Origin: Corticium candelabrum
Taxonomy: Eukaryota > Porifera > Homoscleromorpha > Homosclerophorida > Plakinidae
Assembly: GCF_963422355.1 (NCBI RefSeq)
Contig: NC_085088.1
Span: forward strand, 3,291,847-3,355,846
Reading direction: 5' to 3'
Length of the DNA stretch: 64,000 nt
Made by a program: the position numbers and the translations under genes. The notes beneath the pieces were generated by a model. It made no database searches. It saw nothing but the letters and a program-made list of their open reading frames with translations, and was not told the origin of the DNA. Of this stretch, positions 51,810-63,118 are shown one piece after another (position 1 is the stretch's first letter; each line of letters opens with the position of its first letter).

Positions 51810-53883
51810 AAATTTTCATATATTTTTATACATCAAAGCTAATACAGGTGAAACTAAAGTAACAGCTAATGAACAACAAGTGTCACAACTACAATTACAA
51901 TTACACAAATAACAATTAGCATTAAAAAGCTCCCCTACGGAGCCTACAAACCGAAATTTAGTTTACTGAATTGAAAGTTGAACAACATCTAAACTCTGGT
52001 CAGTATTCTGTCCATATGTTACTCTGATCATCTTTCTAGCCAACACCGAGGCATTGCAACGCTGAAGTTGTACTGACAAGCGTCTTCTCCAATGTGTTTT
52101 AAAATCTGAGGGATTGTTTCTTCCTTCTTCATCTCTATATAGTTTGGAAAGTTTATTGTTTATTGTCTGTCTGTTTGTCTGTTTGTAGGTCAAGGTCTTT
52201 AGTTAATGACTTTGTGGTTTGCAAGGCCTGATTTGTATTTATTGCAATTGCAAATTATTTTAACCTACGATGCATACTATATGTATACACGGATGTGTGT
52301 GTATCTACGAACTTTCTTATGTAATTAATAAAATAAATTATTTCAAAATTGATGAATATTTGTTTTATGTCGAACGTTTGAGTACTAGGACCGACTGTAT
52401 ACGATATGTTTGTGACAGCTCTTGTACATCCAACTGCAGCAGCCTCTAACATCCCATTTTGCTAATAAGCTGTACGTTCTTATTCAACAGGTCAGTCTCC
52501 CATTGTCACGCCCTTATCTCACCAACGCTCCAGGAAAAACCGTTTACGTTTACGGTGTGATATTACACGATCCGGTCCACTTTGATATTGATCTGTTTAC
52601 GACTCCAGAAGGAGACGACAGCGGAATCGCCCTTCACATCAGCGTTCAATCTGCTGTAAACGCTGTCTTTTTTAATTCTAAGATCGAGGGCGTGTATGGC
52701 AAACAGGAGAAGGCAGATACATTTCCATTCCAAGCAGAACAAAAGTTTTTGCTCACTATAGCAACCACAAAGGAAACGTATGACATCAAAGTGAACGAGA
52801 CACATCTTTATTCCTTCAACCACAGAGTGCAGCCACAAGATGTGAAACGCTTAGCCATTAGTCAACAATCAGAAGATGAAGTATTATATGTCAGGATTAC
52901 TCGATTATTAGTAACAGTAAGCTGCGAAAATTATTAGTGTGCGCTTTTGCGTGGCGTGTATGTTTGTTCATATATTTCCTGTATGCATGTCTACATGTTT
53001 GGAATGATGTCAACTTAAATTTATTTAATTATTAAAATATATGCAGCTGAGAACATTTGTAAAACAAAATATGAAAGGTAAAAAGGTCATGTTATACGTC
53101 TTCATTGAAGCCATTAGAATACCTAAAGCTATAAAACTTTATCTAGAGAGATATGGTACGGTTAACAATACACGTGCATGTTAAAATGTAGTCTAAATAT
53201 ATTAATTTACAGTTACGTGCAGTACAGCACTAATAATAGTATTAATACATATTTTGTCATTTTGTCTAGTTGTTTTGTCAGAAAATTTTATCATTGTCAC
53301 CAAGTAGCGTAAAGATATCAATATTTGTTTTGCTGCCTATATAGGGTTCCTGGACTCTTTCTTCACTAGAAGGTGAGATAATAGTATTCGAAAGCAGAGC
53401 TGCTTCAACTGTTTCCAACAAATACATAAAGGTCAAGAGTGATCAAACAACTGTTGTCACTACCGATAGCACATCACAAGATAAAGGTGACTTATACGAA
53501 CTATACGAACCAATAACTCTGATCACTATATATCGTCTATTTCATTACGTATAGTTCAATTTACGATTACTGGTTACGAAAATCCGTACAGCTTCAGAAA
53601 CAATAAATATACTGACAAGTACCTGACAATCAAAGAGAATCAACTCTACGCCGTATGACCACGTGACCATGTTTCTTTAACTGTCTTTATATATTGTTAA
53701 TTTCAGGATCTTGAGAGTGACTATGCTAAGTTCAAAGTCACACAAGACAATGAAGAATACTACATTTTTGAGTCTACCGAAACGGAGGGAAGCTATATTG
53801 GCGTTAGCCAATCAGGAGATATTGTACTACCAGACGAAGTAGAGGGCGAAGAATCCAATTTCTACAATGGGTACACTAACTAA
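49801..53883 (+). CDS. Secreted double-galectin/beta-trefoil protein, unit D (gene model)
   Basis: Model exons: 49801-49878, 50261-50668, 52491-52916, 53345-53486, 53555-53652, 53707-53883. All phases match (0, 0, 0, 1, 0) and the total is 443 codons including the stop. Exon 1 encodes MKTTFLSFAIIIIITLVTTG then KAACHN, a textbook signal peptide, so the product should enter the secretory pathway; most galectins lack one. Exons 2 and 3 are galectin domains, exons 4-6 a beta-trefoil. A likely role is an extracellular lectin, for example in recognition or adhesion; this is inference. The 1.8-kb intron between the galectin exons contains microsatellites and two LINE fragments. The last exon has a 4-bp TAAC duplication (ACTAACTAACATT) compared with unit C, giving an early stop and a shorter tail. 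It is possible that only one of the two galectin exons is used. Confidence 0.6.
50261..50668 (+). CDS. Galectin domain exon, unit D first domain (diverged)
   Basis: Acceptor TTGTTAACAG, donor GTAAGA, 408 nt, phase 0. Encodes VCPTLSRLLTIRPGNSIYVH, CDSCNFDINLYTSPAGDNSD, VALRIGVQFDAKAVILNSRR, GCWGRVITADAFPFESGKRF, YEVKVNGTLLHSFVHPLP and VIRFGINQ. The core galectin His is Arg here (LRIGVQ). Several extra Cys (VCP, CDSC, GCWG, QCV, APC) are absent from the other galectin exons; disulfides would fit the secretory route implied by the signal peptide. It is clearly older than the near-identical A/B/C/D-second exons. Confidence 0.75.
50790..51004. repeat. (TCTG)n, (TATG)n, (GATG)n tract
   Basis: Tetranucleotide repeats of three related types with a short unique piece (50870-50900) between them, in the intron after the first galectin exon of unit D. 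Confidence 0.95.
51096..51185. repeat. (TCTG)n microsatellite
   Basis: Degenerate TCTG repeats that adjoin the 5' end of LINE copy C. Confidence 0.9.
51186..51767 (+). pseudogene. RLE-type LINE remnant, copy C
   Basis: Encodes ITFFDAESGQNLDVDISLAH, PWSQGILKRSS, KKKTNKYTGEILPGGTSSKC and IPLVFEHFGDG before a frameshift. It aligns with the nuclease part of copy A (NVELDVALAHPWSQ, KHNKYSQEQLPGGYT, IPLVFEHFGGWG) but is a separate, diverged lineage and lies in the opposite orientation. (TCTG)n flanks it on both sides; the 3' end reads AACAATAAAATAATCTG. Confidence 0.75.
51768..51808. repeat. (TCTG)n microsatellite between two LINE copies
   Basis: About ten TCTG units shared as the boundary by copy C (+) on the left and copy B (-) on the right. 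Confidence 0.95.
51810..52157 (-). mobile_element. RLE-type LINE, 5'-truncated copy B
   Basis: I see no difference between this 348-bp piece and 45986-46337 of copy A (3' UTR plus the last ~63 codons, LYRDEEGRNNPSDFK to DVVQLSIQ). It is a severe 5' truncation of a very recent insertion. Its upstream side meets TTTATTGTCTGTCTGTTTG, again a TCTG tract. Confidence 0.85.
52491..52916 (+). CDS. Galectin domain exon, unit D second domain
   Basis: 426 nt, phase 0 at both ends, acceptor TTATTCAACAG and donor GTAAGC. Encodes VSLPLSRPYLTNAPGKTVYV, DDSGIALHISVQ, AVFFNSKIEGVYGKQE, ADTFPFQAEQKFLLTIATT and SFNHRVQPQDVKRLAISQQ. The conserved galectin Trp (VWG) is Tyr here (VYGK), a substitution in the residue that stacks on galactose, so sugar binding may be weak or changed. 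It is nearly identical to unit C elsewhere. Confidence 0.8.
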
Positions 53884-53979
53884 CATTGAGACGGCACGTG
53901 GTCTCTGCAAGTACATGTAGAGAACTGGGTGCAAACATTGGTTGACATCTATAGTTCGAAGTGTGAATATTTGCGTGCG

Positions 53980-54120
<141 letters not shown>

Positions 54121-54465
54121 GTCTTATAGCATATAAAATATATCCCATGACAGAATGCCGCGGCGAATCAGCTGCATATCTATTACGTTTCTCGCGTTAG
54201 TGACGCTTCGAGATCGAGACAAAAGCGCCGCGAGATCGTTCCTTGTCGATGGCGAGTCGAAGCGTATTCATTGTGAAGTTTCGTCGCAAATTCACTAAAA
54301 TTTGGCGGCGGACTCGCGGAGAACTCACAGCTGTGTCGCGATGATTTCGCTCTCGAGCCACAGCGAATTTGACGTCGAGGAAATACTCGCATGCGAATTG
54401 TGACGATAGGTTTGAATGGTTTTCACTCATACTTTACTATCGAACTGACCAGTCTCAACTCTACT

Positions 54466-57186
54466 CTATTCAACGTTCTTCTTGCCACATGCAAGGCATT
54501 TGTCAGTGATGGCCTTAGCCATCTTTTGCCATGAATCTTTGAGATTCTCTTCCTTCGACAGAGGGAAGAGTTTGAAGCAGTGACCTAGGACAACAAATGC
54601 AACAACAATCATGCTGACTGATAAAATTTACTCTACAGTTTGCGTGCTGTCATACTTCGGATGGCTTCTAGTATCTTTGGATCTAGCGACTGTTTTGATC
54701 CGTCACGTGAACCGTTGCAAGTAGAGGCTCCAAAGACAGCAGGCTCAAACACAATGTCAAAAAAGTCCTAAGGCCAGCTGATTCCTCCGCCCCGACCTCA
54801 GCTCCACCCTTCTCAGTGCTACTTTGTCCACAAAAACACTGCAGGACACATCACCAACTGGGACGGTACTTGCTAAGAACAGAAATATGAAACAACATTA
54901 GTGTTTGGAAGAAAACTGAAATATCATCTGTAACGTACAAGCTGTTTCATCAGAAAGCACTGCCTTCTTCGGACTGCCATACTGTTGAGGTGTTACTTGT
55001 TCACCAGCAGTTGGAGTATGGGTAGCAAGAGACTACAATAGAGAAATTTGCGAGTTTATACAACTAGTAAAAAATCACAGATTTTAAGTACTGTAATAGA
55101 GCCCAACATGCAGTCATATAGTCTCTACAATATTCAAGAGAAGAGGATACATGCACGATAACTATCAGCTAGCCTACTCCAAAGGAAAACACAGGGTGGT
55201 AAGAGTTGTTTCTGGATGCTCAGATACATGGCCACACCAAATCTTTTTCAAACAAAGCAGTTAAAGAATTCTAAAGTGTGGGCAATAAAATACTTGCATG
55301 CATTTACCATACACCTCAAACTTGCCATGTAAGTACACGTCTTGCTGACTCACAACACAAATTCCATGCAAACACGCAGTTTGAACAAGTTATTGTACTA
55401 CATGAGTACGTATAATTGCTTTGGAAAACAGTAAGATGTACATTGATGCTGCATGTTGTTTGCCCAGTCTTCAAATATGTGATGTTTTTGACAAAGCAAA
55501 TTGAAACTTCACATACAACCTAGTTCCTCCCTAACCTTGCAATGCATAGCAGCTCGAGAATAGGGTAAGGTAAATATTCAAAAAAGACATATTTGAGGCA
55601 AACCTACTAGCATTACTGTAAAGCGTTGTCTTACTCTATGTCACCAAGACAACCACAGATGACCAGACAGCCTAGAAAATTGGCTATAAAGTATACATTC
55701 CACTGTACGCTCCACCTAAAAACAAATGTGAATACTACTGCCAACAAAGGTGGTCATTTGTGGTCATTTTGATTACATACTAGGAAAGAATGATCGATGC
55801 AGTGATGATTCTAGTCTTACATCGTTCACAAGCATCTGATCAACTTTAAAGCAGTAAACTGCTTTAGAGCAGTCACTGGACGAGATGAGGAGAAGAGTGT
55901 TTTGAGACTCACATATTGTCATACACCACTACTAGGCCAAACCATAACAACTCAGTGTGAGTAGCCACAACGTAAGACAAATTGCCTGGCTATTAAAAAG
56001 CAACAAAACTCACTTTTGACTTGGCATCCTTTAGGATTTTTTCAATATTGCATACTCTCTCAACGACCTCCTTCACATGCTTCTCCAATGACTGCAGTGC
56101 AACCATCATTGTAACTTGGCCTGTTTCCTCAGGAGATGGCTAGAAACAGAAGCAGTCAGAAATCTTATGTTTAAATTAAAGCAAAAAAAGTCTTACATCA
56201 CGTTCACCATAGACAATATCACTCATCTCAAGGCACTAAGCAGAATCAATCACAAGCATTATAATCATTACTGCAAGGTAATCAAGGAAGGCAAAGCAAC
56301 CAACTTTGCCAGATTCAAGTAACTCCTTTGAGTTTTCTTTTGTCTGAACATAAAAAGCCAATTAGTGTCAAATTGGATCCAACATATGCACCATGCTGAT
56401 GCTGTAATAAGTATATGACTACCTGGCCACTTTTACTAAAAGGTTCAAATAAAGTCTTCCAAATCATCATTGCACTAAATATTTAAAAAAAAGAACTAAT
56501 CTGCCTGAAGTACCAGTTAGGAATGCACATGCATCAATTATTATGATTGAAATTTACCACAAAGTCAGCTGCAGCTTCGAGTAAAGAAGCATTTTTGAGA
56601 CACATGCCTCCCTCTGGGCTTTATCAGCTGCACTGTTCTTCTTCTTTTTTTTTGTCTCGACTACTTCAGAGACTTCCTGCTCAAAATACGAATTGACACC
56701 AGCTGCAGCTATTTAAAAACAAAAATGTATGACCTTGGTATCTAATTCAAGTTGTCTCTTGACTGCCCCTGAACTGCACACTAGAGAAAGAAACAATGTT
56801 TGTTTACTTTGTGATCATATGACAGAATAATTGCTACAACATTCATTACAAACAGCAAGGATGCAAGACACTGTTAGCTGCCAGTGTACTTCTGACGCAG
56901 AATGTCAAAATTACAAGATAACGGCATCTATACCTACTTAGAATGATGACGTACATAACCGCGTAGTGAAGAGAAAAACCGAAAAATTTACAATAAAATT
57001 TATGAACTTACAGCGAGGAACTTCGACGACTCTTGCGTCATAAAACTTCTTCATGGGGCTCCAATAAGCCATTACTGGATCTCCGACAGTAATAGTACCG
57101 TAAGCGATTTCGTCGCAGTTAGCGCTCCTCAATTTCCAAGATTTGGATCTGAAAACAGTTCGAGTTTGGTTGTCCTGGGGAAACAA
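54466..57186 (-). pseudogene. BEN-domain-like gene inside the transposon
   Basis: Minus-strand blocks in order: 57012-57186 MFPQDNQTRTVFRSKSWKLR and VGDPVMAYWSPMKKFYDARV (Tudor-like chromo-barrel look, donor GTAAGT); ~56575-56700 VNSYFEQEVSEVVETKKKKK and a helix; 56012-56140 ALQSLEKHVKEVVERVCNIE (coiled coil); ~54925-55020 THTPTAGEQVTPQQYGSP; ~54640-54870 VALRRVELRSGRRNQLALG, then FFDIVFEPAVFGAST and SLDPKILEAIRSM; 54466-54584 DSWQKMAKAITDKCLACGKK, ending at TAG. 'LDP..L.AI' followed by 'W.K...AI..KC' is the signature of the C-terminal half of a BEN domain, which binds DNA. A 1-nt frame break lies in a T run near 54765, so the copy may be dead. It reads away from the transposase gene with only about 200 bp between them. 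Confidence 0.5.
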
Positions 57187-57390
57187 TACTTTAATGCCAG
57201 GATCGTGTTCGATTTCTGCAGAACAAACATATTTCTAGATACAATTATAGGTAGCCGTTATACCTTTACACTTTACCGCTGGCGTCGTCCAAATTGGAAT
57301 CCACTTCGTAGTTGGCACTGGACGGGTTTCCTTTCTTCGATCCTTTGCAGACATTGAGATTGAAAGACACACAAGACGTCAAAAGACCAC
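57187..57390. promoter_or_regulatory. Probable bidirectional promoter of the transposon genes
   Basis: The BEN-like gene starts leftwards at 57186 and the transposase gene reads rightwards from about 57388. The ~200 bp between them are the only space for both promoters. No specific motif is recognised. Confidence 0.3.
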
Positions 57391-60300
57391 GTGGAATCTG
57401 AAATCACCGACCAACACTACGCGAGAGCGACTACCGATTCGCTGTTGCTTCATTCCAACGGGCAGTTGACAACTTCACATACGGGGAGGTACATCACATA
57501 CGGGAGGTTCCTAGATGATGGCGTCTGGAGGGAGCGTGGTCCCTACAGAGAGTATCTTCGGAACGCGGAGATGATGCCAAGAAGAATGAGACTTGAAGTT
57601 GAGGAAGCAATCTATCGAGAAAAGGAACTACCAAAAGGTTCTGAAAATTTGGAAGATGAGACGACAGCAGACATTTCCTTTCTTCAGTGGTCACCTGGCA
57701 ACAGTAACAGAGAAGCAGGTGGGTAGTAAGTCTTTATATGCGAATACTGTTGTTTTTGTTTATAGAGATGGATTGATTTGATTATCTTAATTGTCAGACA
57801 AGAGTAATTGTATACGTGTAGTCATATGCTGGGCGTTTCTTTATTATGTTGAGACTTTAAGTCATCTCTATGTTCACCTGATATTAATCAGTCAGTGGTG
57901 TCTGTAGAAAATGTACCCGATGATGCTGAGTCAGTGTTCAGTCTTAGTGGAAACTGAGTCTGTATCTTCAATTGAGCAAGAGAGCACCGGTCTACCTGAA
58001 GATTGTCATGAAGACACTGATTCCTTGTGTAGTCAAAATGATTCTGACAAAGGAGAAGGATCTGACAGATGGAACTGGGCAGAGCATTTCTTTGCTGGCC
58101 ACTCTCAGTTTGATGTGGAAGAGCCTGAAGTAAATTATGGGTCTGCAAGTTGTGATGGTAATGTTGACACAGATGCAGATGAAAGAATATTTCCTGGCTG
58201 TCCATTGACGTTAAATTTGAGTGCAGTCCTTATAATGGAGTTCCTGGTTCACCATAAGATATCTCAGAAGGCTGCTGAAGATATAGTCGAGCTTCTTACT
58301 GCTCACTTTCCTCCAGGGCATAAAATGTTTACATCACTATACAGGCTCAAGTCTCACTGGAAAAAGCAATCTGCCATGTCTAAATATGAAAAGAGACTTG
58401 TTTGCTCTAACTGTGACTTCATAATGCAAGAGGATGAGCAACACTGGACATCCTGATTGCTTTGGTGTGTGTCGACCTCTTGAGTTTCTAGTCCTTAGCA
58501 TTGAAACTGCTCTTGGACAGTTATTCTGTGGTAGGCATTCTGATAATAGTTGTCATTTCTGTCATTATATTGTTTACTTTCTATTGCAGACCCTGCTTTT
58601 TGCTCTCAGCTGCTAAGAAATTTTGAGGAGCGATCGCTGTTTTCTGACATCACCAGTGGGGCTAGCTACAGGTATATCACTAGGATTGGGTACACCCAGA
58701 CACCTTGGAATATAACACTGACCTTAAACACTGATGGAGTTTCTATTTCCAAAACATCGAGAAGTGGTTCACTTTGGCCAGTATACCTTACAGTGAATGA
58801 GCTCTCGCCTAAATCTCTGTAGAGTATGCAGCATATTAGTATATATGCCATTAGTAAGTCAGTATATTTGTTTACTGTTTAAAGGTATTCTTTGAAGTAT
58901 GTCATCTTGTATGCTTTGTGGTTCCAGCCTGGGAAGCCACCTATTCAAGCTTTTCTTGACCCTCTCATCCAGCAAATTGGTGTGCTTTCAAGTGAAGGTA
59001 TGAATTTGGTTAGAGTGTTGAAGTTAGTAGTATTTTTGACATATTATGTATGGGCAATGTAGGTGCTCTATTTGAGACTGCTAGAGGAATGCAGCGTTGT
59101 AGAGCTCGGCTTGTCTTGGTGACATGTGACCTCCCATCTAGGGCAATGCTACTGTGCATGAAAAATTTTAATGGCATTGCTGCGTGTTGCTATTGTTACC
59201 ATCCTGGAATGACTATAGGAGATGACCATCTACATCGGTACTGGCCGTACGATGGCACTTTAGAGAGAAGAACGCATGAATCTATGAAACAAGATGTTAT
59301 AACTGCAACAGCAACTAACTCAGCAGTACGTGTAGTTTTTTGTTTCTTTTTTATTGCGTTGTTACTTTATGCATTATTTTGCAGTGTCGTGGTATGCTTC
59401 CTGTGGTTTCTCCCTTAATAGCAGCACCGGGTTTCAACATGGTTGACAATGTTACAATTGATTATATGCATGTAGTGTGTCTTGGCATTGTTCAGGCACT
59501 TCTTGATATGTGGTTGACTCAACGATCTGAATCATACTTTATTGGTGATAAGGTATAGAGATCACCTGTCTTATTTTAGTTACTATTTTGATTGACATTT
59601 CTTTGTGGAAACAGGTTGTGTTTCTGGATAGACACCTTCTTTCCATATGTCCACCGATTCTTATCAATTGCAGTCCACACTATGTAGGTACTTCTTTAAA
59701 ATTTTGTTGAGGCTGACATCAAGTCAGTACATTGTACAGCTAATGAGCTTTGCTTCTGGCTATTCCATTGGTCACTGCCTGTCTTACGTGGAGTTCTCCC
59801 AACAGAATACTTTGTCCATTTTTCTTTGCTGGTGACTGGTTGCCGATTGCTTTGTCAAAGTTATATATCAAGAGAGCAAATAGAAGAGGCTCGTAAACTG
59901 CTGCTGAAGTTTTATCAAATTTATGAAGTTTTATATGGTATACATGTATCTCGTATTAATTGGTGTGTTTAAGCTATATCATGCCTGTGATTCTCTGATT
60001 CATCGGAATGAGTGCATACATCCTAATACATCTATCTTATCTTTGAACTCTGACCTTCTCTTTATATATATAGGCACGAAAGCAGTGACTATGAAAGTAC
60101 ACCTTCTGCAGCATTTGCCGGATGTTGTAGAGAAGTGGGGTGCTTTGTGGGGTCATTCCTGCTTTTGGTATGAATCCCTAAATGGAGTTCTTAAAAGGTT
60201 TGTACACAGCACACGATTTGTTTGCAGCCAGGTATACATAACTGTGAATTATCCCACCAAGCTGCTTGTTTGTAACTTGTGATTGTTGTGTGGGATTTAG

Positions 60301-61662
60301 GTTGCATCAGTTGTTATGATCATTAAGACCATTTCAGATGTGCTACCATCACTGACTGACCAGCTATTAGCACCACCTGTAGTTCGTTTGGCTACAAAAT
60401 TTGGACTGATATGGTATGTAAGCTTAATGTAATTATCAATTAATAGTAATGCTAATTAGATAATTTAAGTTGCCATTTGCCTACATCTCTAAATTATCTG
60501 TTTATATGCGACTGGCTGAAGATCTCAAGATTTGCAAAGCAGATCTCTTTGTTGAGTGTACGAGTGTGACTTGTGAGCATGTTGTGGGCTATTGAAATTT
60601 ATATTTTGCTGTACTAGCAGGTCACAACTAACGTATTCGTCAGACATCGGTTGCTACCTGAACATCTATATCTGTTTTGTTCTCATCTGCAGTCAGCGTA
60701 AACTTTAAATTTGTACCTAAAGTATTGGATTTTTGTGTAGTACAGAATATCAAGTGTTAGGAAATATTTATTGGCTCGATTGAATTGTGGCCTTGAAATC
60801 CACAAGAATAAATAGTTTGAAATTTTGCTGACATTTCTGATTCAGTATCAAATATTTTGGAACCGATGAAACTGATTTAGAAACTCTGCTATCAGATTTC
60901 TACATCGAAACATTCTTTTGTTGTAGCAGAAATGTTATCCCATATATGCATGTTTTCTAAGAGAACTGGGATGTGTTCTAGTTAATATCAACGGTCTTAA
61001 TCTAAATAACATCATATATATGTCATTGGAATGAGGTATATGAAGTTTGATCTCTGTTGTGTATGCGGCTTGATTTCTTTATGAATTTTTTTGAATAGTT
61101 TGTTTATTTATTTGTGGTTTTTGTTAGGTCCCCTTTTGAATTGGAAGATTCTGTGAAGGTTTTTTGTCTACCAGATCTGTTTGTTGACCCAATCAATGTT
61201 GTTTTGAGGAGGCTTGGCAATGAGGAAGTTTGTTGTAGTTCACTTGTCAAAACTGTTGGGAGACTGAAACTAGCTGGTCATGTGATACAATCAAAGAAAA
61301 GTCACGTGACAAAGAAAAATTCTTATACTGTTGAATTTACTGAATGTCATGAAGAACAGCCGTTGTTTGGTTATGTATTACTCTTTATCATTTTTGGATG
61401 TGAACAGTTTGCTGTTATTCAACAGCTTAAACTAGATGAGTGGCCATTATTGCATAATGACGATGACTGCATGACTGATGTTGTTGATGCTTACAGTAAT
61501 CTTCAGGAGCTGATCGAAAAGCATCTACTTCCTGCTCAAGAGACTCAGGACCTGGTAGCAATTCCTGTAGGAGACATAACAGCTCAAGTAGTCTGTATGA
61601 AAATGTTAGTTTCAAGCTGTGTTTTTGTGTCTCGATTTCCTAACATTATTGAGTGTGATTGA
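57388..61662 (+). pseudogene. Transposase_21-like transposase, multi-exon, frame-broken
   Basis: Blocks: 57388-57718 YGRFLDDGVWRERGPYREYL; 57911-58440 an acidic region, then a zinc-binding-looking LVCSNCDFIMQEDEQ; 58437-58531 GHPDCFGVCRPLEFLVLSI; 58590-58820 DPAFCSQLLRNF, then NITLTLNTDGVSISKTSRSG and LWPVYLTVNELSPKS; 58885-58998 ILYALWFQPGKPPIQAFLDP; 59062-59324 LVTCDLPSRAMLLCMKNFNG and CCYCYHPGM; 59385-59552 NMVDNVTIDYMHVVCLGIVQ then ALLDMW; 60074-60231 MKVHLLQHLPDVVEKWGALW. 'NTDGV...WP.yL.iNEL', 'CDLPSRA...FNG..CC.C' and 'IDYMH...LG' are the marks of this transposase superfamily. Several joins are clean GT-AG in phase, but frameshifts near 57948 and 58435 suggest inactivation. The last part (61114-61662) has no recognised domain. 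Confidence 0.7.
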
Positions 61663-62641
61663 GTTGTGAAATACTCAAGAAATGGTCTTCATCTGATGGT
61701 GTGCACATTCAACACTGTTATTTTGCTTGCAAGAACTTAATTATTGGTGTATATGTTGGTTAACATGCACTTCTTCCATACTGTAGAATCGTGCAAAGTT
61801 GACCCCCTTCATGATCTGTAGATCTCCATTCTCTTAATTAATTATGTTAATTAATTAATCAGAAGACATGCAGCCTATATAGCTATAGGATAGACAACTG
61901 GCGTCCTATCCTGTTTGACGACGATTTGGATGTGTTGTATACTCGGGTTTTCACATGGTTAGATTTCATGGCAATTGCTTATACCCTATAGCAGCTGGCT
62001 GGCTGTATGATCATGAGCAGACTAATTACAACCGGCTGCAAGGTTTCTAGCTAGAATAGTGAAGCCCCAACATTGTACAAATTCAAAATTATAACTATAT
62101 TAAGATCGACATGATCATCGATTACGGCACGTTTTAGTTGTTCGAATTCGAAGCGGTTTCACAACGAGATCGTTTCGACTAGGCAACGCTCTCAACACGC
62201 GATAAGGCCGCGCTAGTACGTCGATATTGCAATCGCTTCGAATTCGATCTGAATAGGCGAATATCGAAGCGAATTCGAGGCGATTTTCTGCTACCCGCTG
62301 TGAACTCGCGGCGCGAATCTGTCATGGGATATTATCTGCGACAGTACGAGTGTAAAGTCGCTGACGCGTTCTAGACTTGTACTGTGCAATATATAGACGT
62401 CTACTAGTCTCATGCTCACACGAACTTCCATTTTCTATGATTGTTCAACAAAAGTCATGCCCATTATTTCAAAAATTTTAATGTTTGATTAGTAGCTATG
62501 TATGTATATAGTTCTGGCAATTCTGAGACGGTTTCTTACGCCCACTTTCTCAACCGAGGCAAATATCCTCATGACTAGGTTAGATAATACGCCACAGTTT
62601 GCATTTGCTCTTTTTTACCATGACGCTACCAAACATTCTAA

Positions 62642-62642
<1 letters not shown>

Positions 62643-62682
<40 letters not shown>
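62643..62682. repeat. (AT)n microsatellite
   Basis: About 40 bp of AT inserted between CAAACATTCTAATAT and ACGCGTCCGC, where the other cassettes read directly through. Confidence 0.95.
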
Positions 62683-63026
62683 GCGTCCGCTCACATCTCA
62701 AGAAACTTTTTCTCTCCAGACGTGGAAATTGTGCTAGCAGAATGATGGTATGGAGCTAGTGGATTTTAACCTAGTTAGATGTCAAAAATTTGCATTGACG
62801 TTTACGTACCGTAATGAGGAGAAACCGTCAATGGTAATGTCGATGTCGCGTGACCACAACCTACACTTGCATTCTTCTATCCACATTGACATTCATGCGC
62901 ATTACTTATGCTAATGTACGTGTGACAGAAATATCAATGATAAATGTAGATGCACAGCTATACACTAAAACATCTGTTCTAGACCTCTAAGTAAAGTTGA
63001 CGCCTCTCTCCTAAGGATGTAATGTG

Positions 63027-63028
<2 letters not shown>

Positions 63029-63115
<87 letters not shown>
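63029..63115. repeat. (AT)n microsatellite
   Basis: About 86 bp of AT after ATGTGCTATATA; the other cassettes have ATGTGCTATATCAAAAAC. Confidence 0.95.

Positions 63116-63118
<3 letters not shown>

Larger units (their letters stand above)
54144..62328. mobile_element. 8.2-kb Transposase_21-type DNA transposon
   Basis: Ends CCCATGACAGAATGCCGCGG and, inverted, CCCATGACAGATTCGCGCCG. Both are flanked by ATAT, probably the target duplication. The insert splits a sequence that is continuous in cassettes A and C (ATAAAATATATCTGCGACAG). Both subterminal regions (54.16-54.40 and 62.14-62.32 kb) are GC-rich and full of GCGAA/TTCGC and GAATTCG motifs, as in the subterminal transposase-binding regions of CACTA-type elements. 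It carries two divergent genes. The termini lack the usual CACTA sequence, so the superfamily is uncertain. Confidence 0.8.
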
